54,001 nucleotides of DNA from Candidatus Poribacteria bacterium (GTDB taxonomy: Bacteria; Poribacteria; WGA-4E; WGA-3G), in NCBI GenBank assembly GCA_028820845.1, contig JAPPII010000005.1:1-54001 (forward strand). Reading direction: 5' to 3'. The translations under genes were made by a program, and so were the position numbers. This document shows, piece after piece, positions 52,512 to 54,001 of this stretch; position 1 is the first letter of the stretch; every line of letters starts with the position of its first letter. The notes under the pieces were generated by a model, which was not told the origin of the DNA, did not search any database, and saw only the letters and a program-made list of their open reading frames with translations.

Positions 52512-52580
52512 GAAAACAATGTACCTCATGAAAGGTCGCTTTCAAGTCAATATATTACGGACAAAAAACAAGGGACTCTA

Positions 52581-53351
52581 ATGAACTTAGGATTAAAAGA
52601 CAAAGTCGTCGTTGTAACAGGGGCAAGTCGTGGGATCGGACAGGCAATTGCACACGGGTTCGCCGATGAGGGCGCACGTCTGAGCATCTGTGGCAGGACT
52701 GAAGATACACTCCAAAGCGTAACAGCCGAACTCACCGCAAAAGGCGCGCACGTCTTTGCTAAACGCACGGATGTCACAGATACAGGTCAAGTTGAGGCGT
52801 TTATATCGGAAACGGTGGAGACTTACGGCAGGATTGATGTCGTTGTGAACAACGTCGGTGGGAGTCGATGGACCCCGTTGGAAGATATTTCGGATACCGA
52901 ATGGCACGAGATCCTCGATCTGAATCTGGTTTCTGCGGCACGCGTGAACCGACGCGTCATCCCTGAAATGAAAAAACAAGGCGGTGGCGCAATTCTGATG
53001 ATTACCTCCATCTACGGCAGAGAAGGCGGTGGACACATTACGTATAATGCCGCGAAAGCCGCCGAAATTAGCATGACAAAATCGTTGGCGAAAGAGCTCG
53101 CACCCGACAATATCCGCGTGAATAGCGTTGCCCCAGGTTCCATACTCTTTCCCGGTGGCGGTTGGGCGCGCCGGATCGCAGCCGATCCAGAAGCGATGGA
53201 GGTTTTTGTGAAAAGCGATATGCCCCTCGGTAGATTTGGAAAACCGGAAGAGGTTGCGAATGTCGTCGTTTTCCTCTCATCGGAACGGGCGAGTCTTGTA
53301 ACGGGTGCCTGTGTGAACGTGGATGGGTGCCAATCGCACTCGAATATTTAA
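52581..53351 (+). CDS. Short-chain dehydrogenase/reductase (SDR)
   Basis: A 256-residue classical SDR. NAD(P)-binding TGASRGIGQA near the N-terminus, NNVGG, the catalytic serine in ITSIYG, the YNAAKA Tyr-Lys pair, and IRVNSVAPGSI after it. The C-terminus (FLSSERASLVTGACVNVDGC) is typical of 3-oxoacyl-ACP reductase-like members, but the substrate cannot be fixed. ATG at 52581, with AGGGA upstream, is preferred; the promoter at 52483 lies after the longer ORF start. Confidence 0.92.
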   Translation: MNLGLKDKVVVVTGASRGIGQAIAHGFADEGARLSICGRTEDTLQSVTAELTAKGAHVFAKRTDVTDTGQVEAFISETVETYGRIDVVVNNVGGSRWTPLEDISDTEWHEILDLNLVSAARVNRRVIPEMKKQGGGAILMITSIYGREGGGHITYNAAKAAEISMTKSLAKELAPDNIRVNSVAPGSILFPGGGWARRIAADPEAMEVFVKSDMPLGRFGKPEEVANVVVFLSSERASLVTGACVNVDGCQSHSNI

Positions 53352-53454
53352 CCAAAGTTTTGAACGCGCTGCGGGACATTATCAGTAAACATTGAATTTC
53401 TGAAACAGAAAAAGTAACAGATATTTGAGCAGCTCTGCTGAAAGGAGTGTTGTC

Positions 53455-53952
53455 ATGAACTCAACTACTGCTGGATGGATTCTTTTTCTTTTTGCTTTTC
53501 CCGCTTGGGCAGGGACATTTGTGGAAACTTTTGACGATGAAAACTTGGAGGACTGGCGAGAACTTAACGCGTTTGATGTTAAAATCGCGCCCGGTTCCTG
53601 GGAAACCCTTGATGGAGAGATGGAAGCTACGGTGAAAGACGAAATTGGGCCACGTATGCCTCAGTTACTGATAATTGGGGATGAGACCTGGGAAGATTAT
53701 GAAATCGAATTTGATGTTATGCCACGTGAAGAACATGGTCCCGGATCGTTTGTCGTCGCTGCACGGATCATGAAAAATTGGGGGCTGCTATGTATGATTG
53801 GCGTCTTGTCCCTTGAGCATGGATCTAACGTTCACTGTTTCGGGGGTAAGTTACCAGGTAAGATATTTGATTCCTTCGGAATGAAGAAGAAACCGCCTTT
53901 GAAACTGAAGGAATGGTCTACGCTAAAGTTGAGTGTTAATAAAGCTAACTGA
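53455..53952 (+). CDS. Secreted LamG/DUF1080-like protein, short form
   Basis: A 165-residue product from the ATG at 53455 (AAGGAG upstream) with a signal peptide ending FPAWA-G. The mature part starts TFVETFDDENLEDWRE and contains ETWEDYEIEFDVMPREE, like the gene at 3737, but it stops at LKLSVNKAN, where that family normally continues through another ~60-80 residues of the sandwich. A frameshift or an authentic short form cannot be told apart; the 49 bases left to the window edge show no obvious continuation in another frame. Confidence 0.6.
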   Translation: MNSTTAGWILFLFAFPAWAGTFVETFDDENLEDWRELNAFDVKIAPGSWETLDGEMEATVKDEIGPRMPQLLIIGDETWEDYEIEFDVMPREEHGPGSFVVAARIMKNWGLLCMIGVLSLEHGSNVHCFGGKLPGKIFDSFGMKKKPPLKLKEWSTLKLSVNKAN

Positions 53953-54001
53953 TATTTCTCAAAAGTGATTGTAAAGCAGTGCTTATCAGGGTTCCTTTGA
54001 T

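Noticed and set aside
52437-52580. N-terminal extension of the SDR protein from 52437
   Set aside because: A perfect promoter lies at 52483-52511 inside this extension, and SDR similarity begins at the ATG at 52581.
53944-53952. The TGA ending the short LamG-like gene as a third selenocysteine
   Set aside because: It does not lie at a redox motif, no stem was found at the right distance, and the downstream frame soon loses similarity.

Overview
The window looks like a chromosomal segment of an uncultured bacterium. The best guess is a member of Candidatus Poribacteria or a close relative. This is inferred from gene content: three Gfo/Idh/MocA oxidoreductases, three phytanoyl-CoA-dioxygenase-like proteins, an FG-GAP/UnbV protein, a large OPT-like membrane protein, and many short palindromic repeats of the 'GGTGCGGTTTCCAACCGCACC' and 'GCACAAACT-AGTTTGTGC' types. 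UGA is a normal stop in most genes here, but two UGA codons are very probably read as selenocysteine.

Layout. 238-9228: an AddA-like helicase whose nuclease domain seems to have lost its catalytic lysine, a secreted LamG-like protein, an oxidoreductase, an FG-GAP/UnbV protein, a lipoprotein Cu/Zn superoxide dismutase and a solute-binding lipoprotein. 9237-17256: a probable anti-phage or DNA-modification locus (HEPN-DUF499 ATPase, DUF1156 adenine methylase, small GIY-YIG nuclease), interrupted by an Rpn-like PD-(D/E)XK gene with a leaderless promoter and a broken second copy of it. 17257-23177: a repeat-rich spacer with operator-like heptamers, an oxidoreductase, a PhyH enzyme, two tiny membrane proteins, an enolase-superfamily enzyme and argD. 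23178-28295: a housekeeping run (LolB-like lipoprotein, ispE, tRNA-Gln, rplY, amidase, GerMN protein, pth). 28308-33137: a D-threonine-aldolase-like enzyme, an OPT-like membrane protein on the other strand, maf and an IolB-like cupin. 33154-36991 (minus): yebC-ruvA-ruvB-queA-yajC. 37158-41472: a zinc-ribbon protein, then on the minus strand oxidoreductase, PhyH, two-domain peroxiredoxin and PAP2 phosphatase. 42009-48943: small secreted or anchored proteins, a PhyH enzyme, a fused TRAP permease, DUF3311 plus a sodium:solute symporter, and a lipoprotein. 48974-52282 (minus): ksgA, coaBC, gmk and a four-motif ferredoxin. 52581-54001: an SDR and a second LamG-like protein.

The strongest discoveries are these. 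(1) Two tandem peroxiredoxin domains lie in one reading frame, with in-frame UGA at both peroxidatic positions. Each UGA is followed, at the same 21-nt distance, by the apical loop of a SECIS-like stem, so this is very probably a double-selenocysteine peroxiredoxin. (2) The DUF499/DUF1156 locus carries a HEPN domain and a GIY-YIG nuclease as possible effectors. (3) A 30-bp element, TGC...GCA, is inserted in three unrelated palindromic repeats. Each insertion adds exactly 32 bp, consistent with a 2-bp TT target duplication; one copy sits inside a palindrome that itself sits inside a 152-bp MITE-like element.

Intergenic DNA is dominated by nested palindromes. Several consensus sigma70-type promoters can be placed precisely. 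Family calls rest on motifs read by eye; no database search was run.
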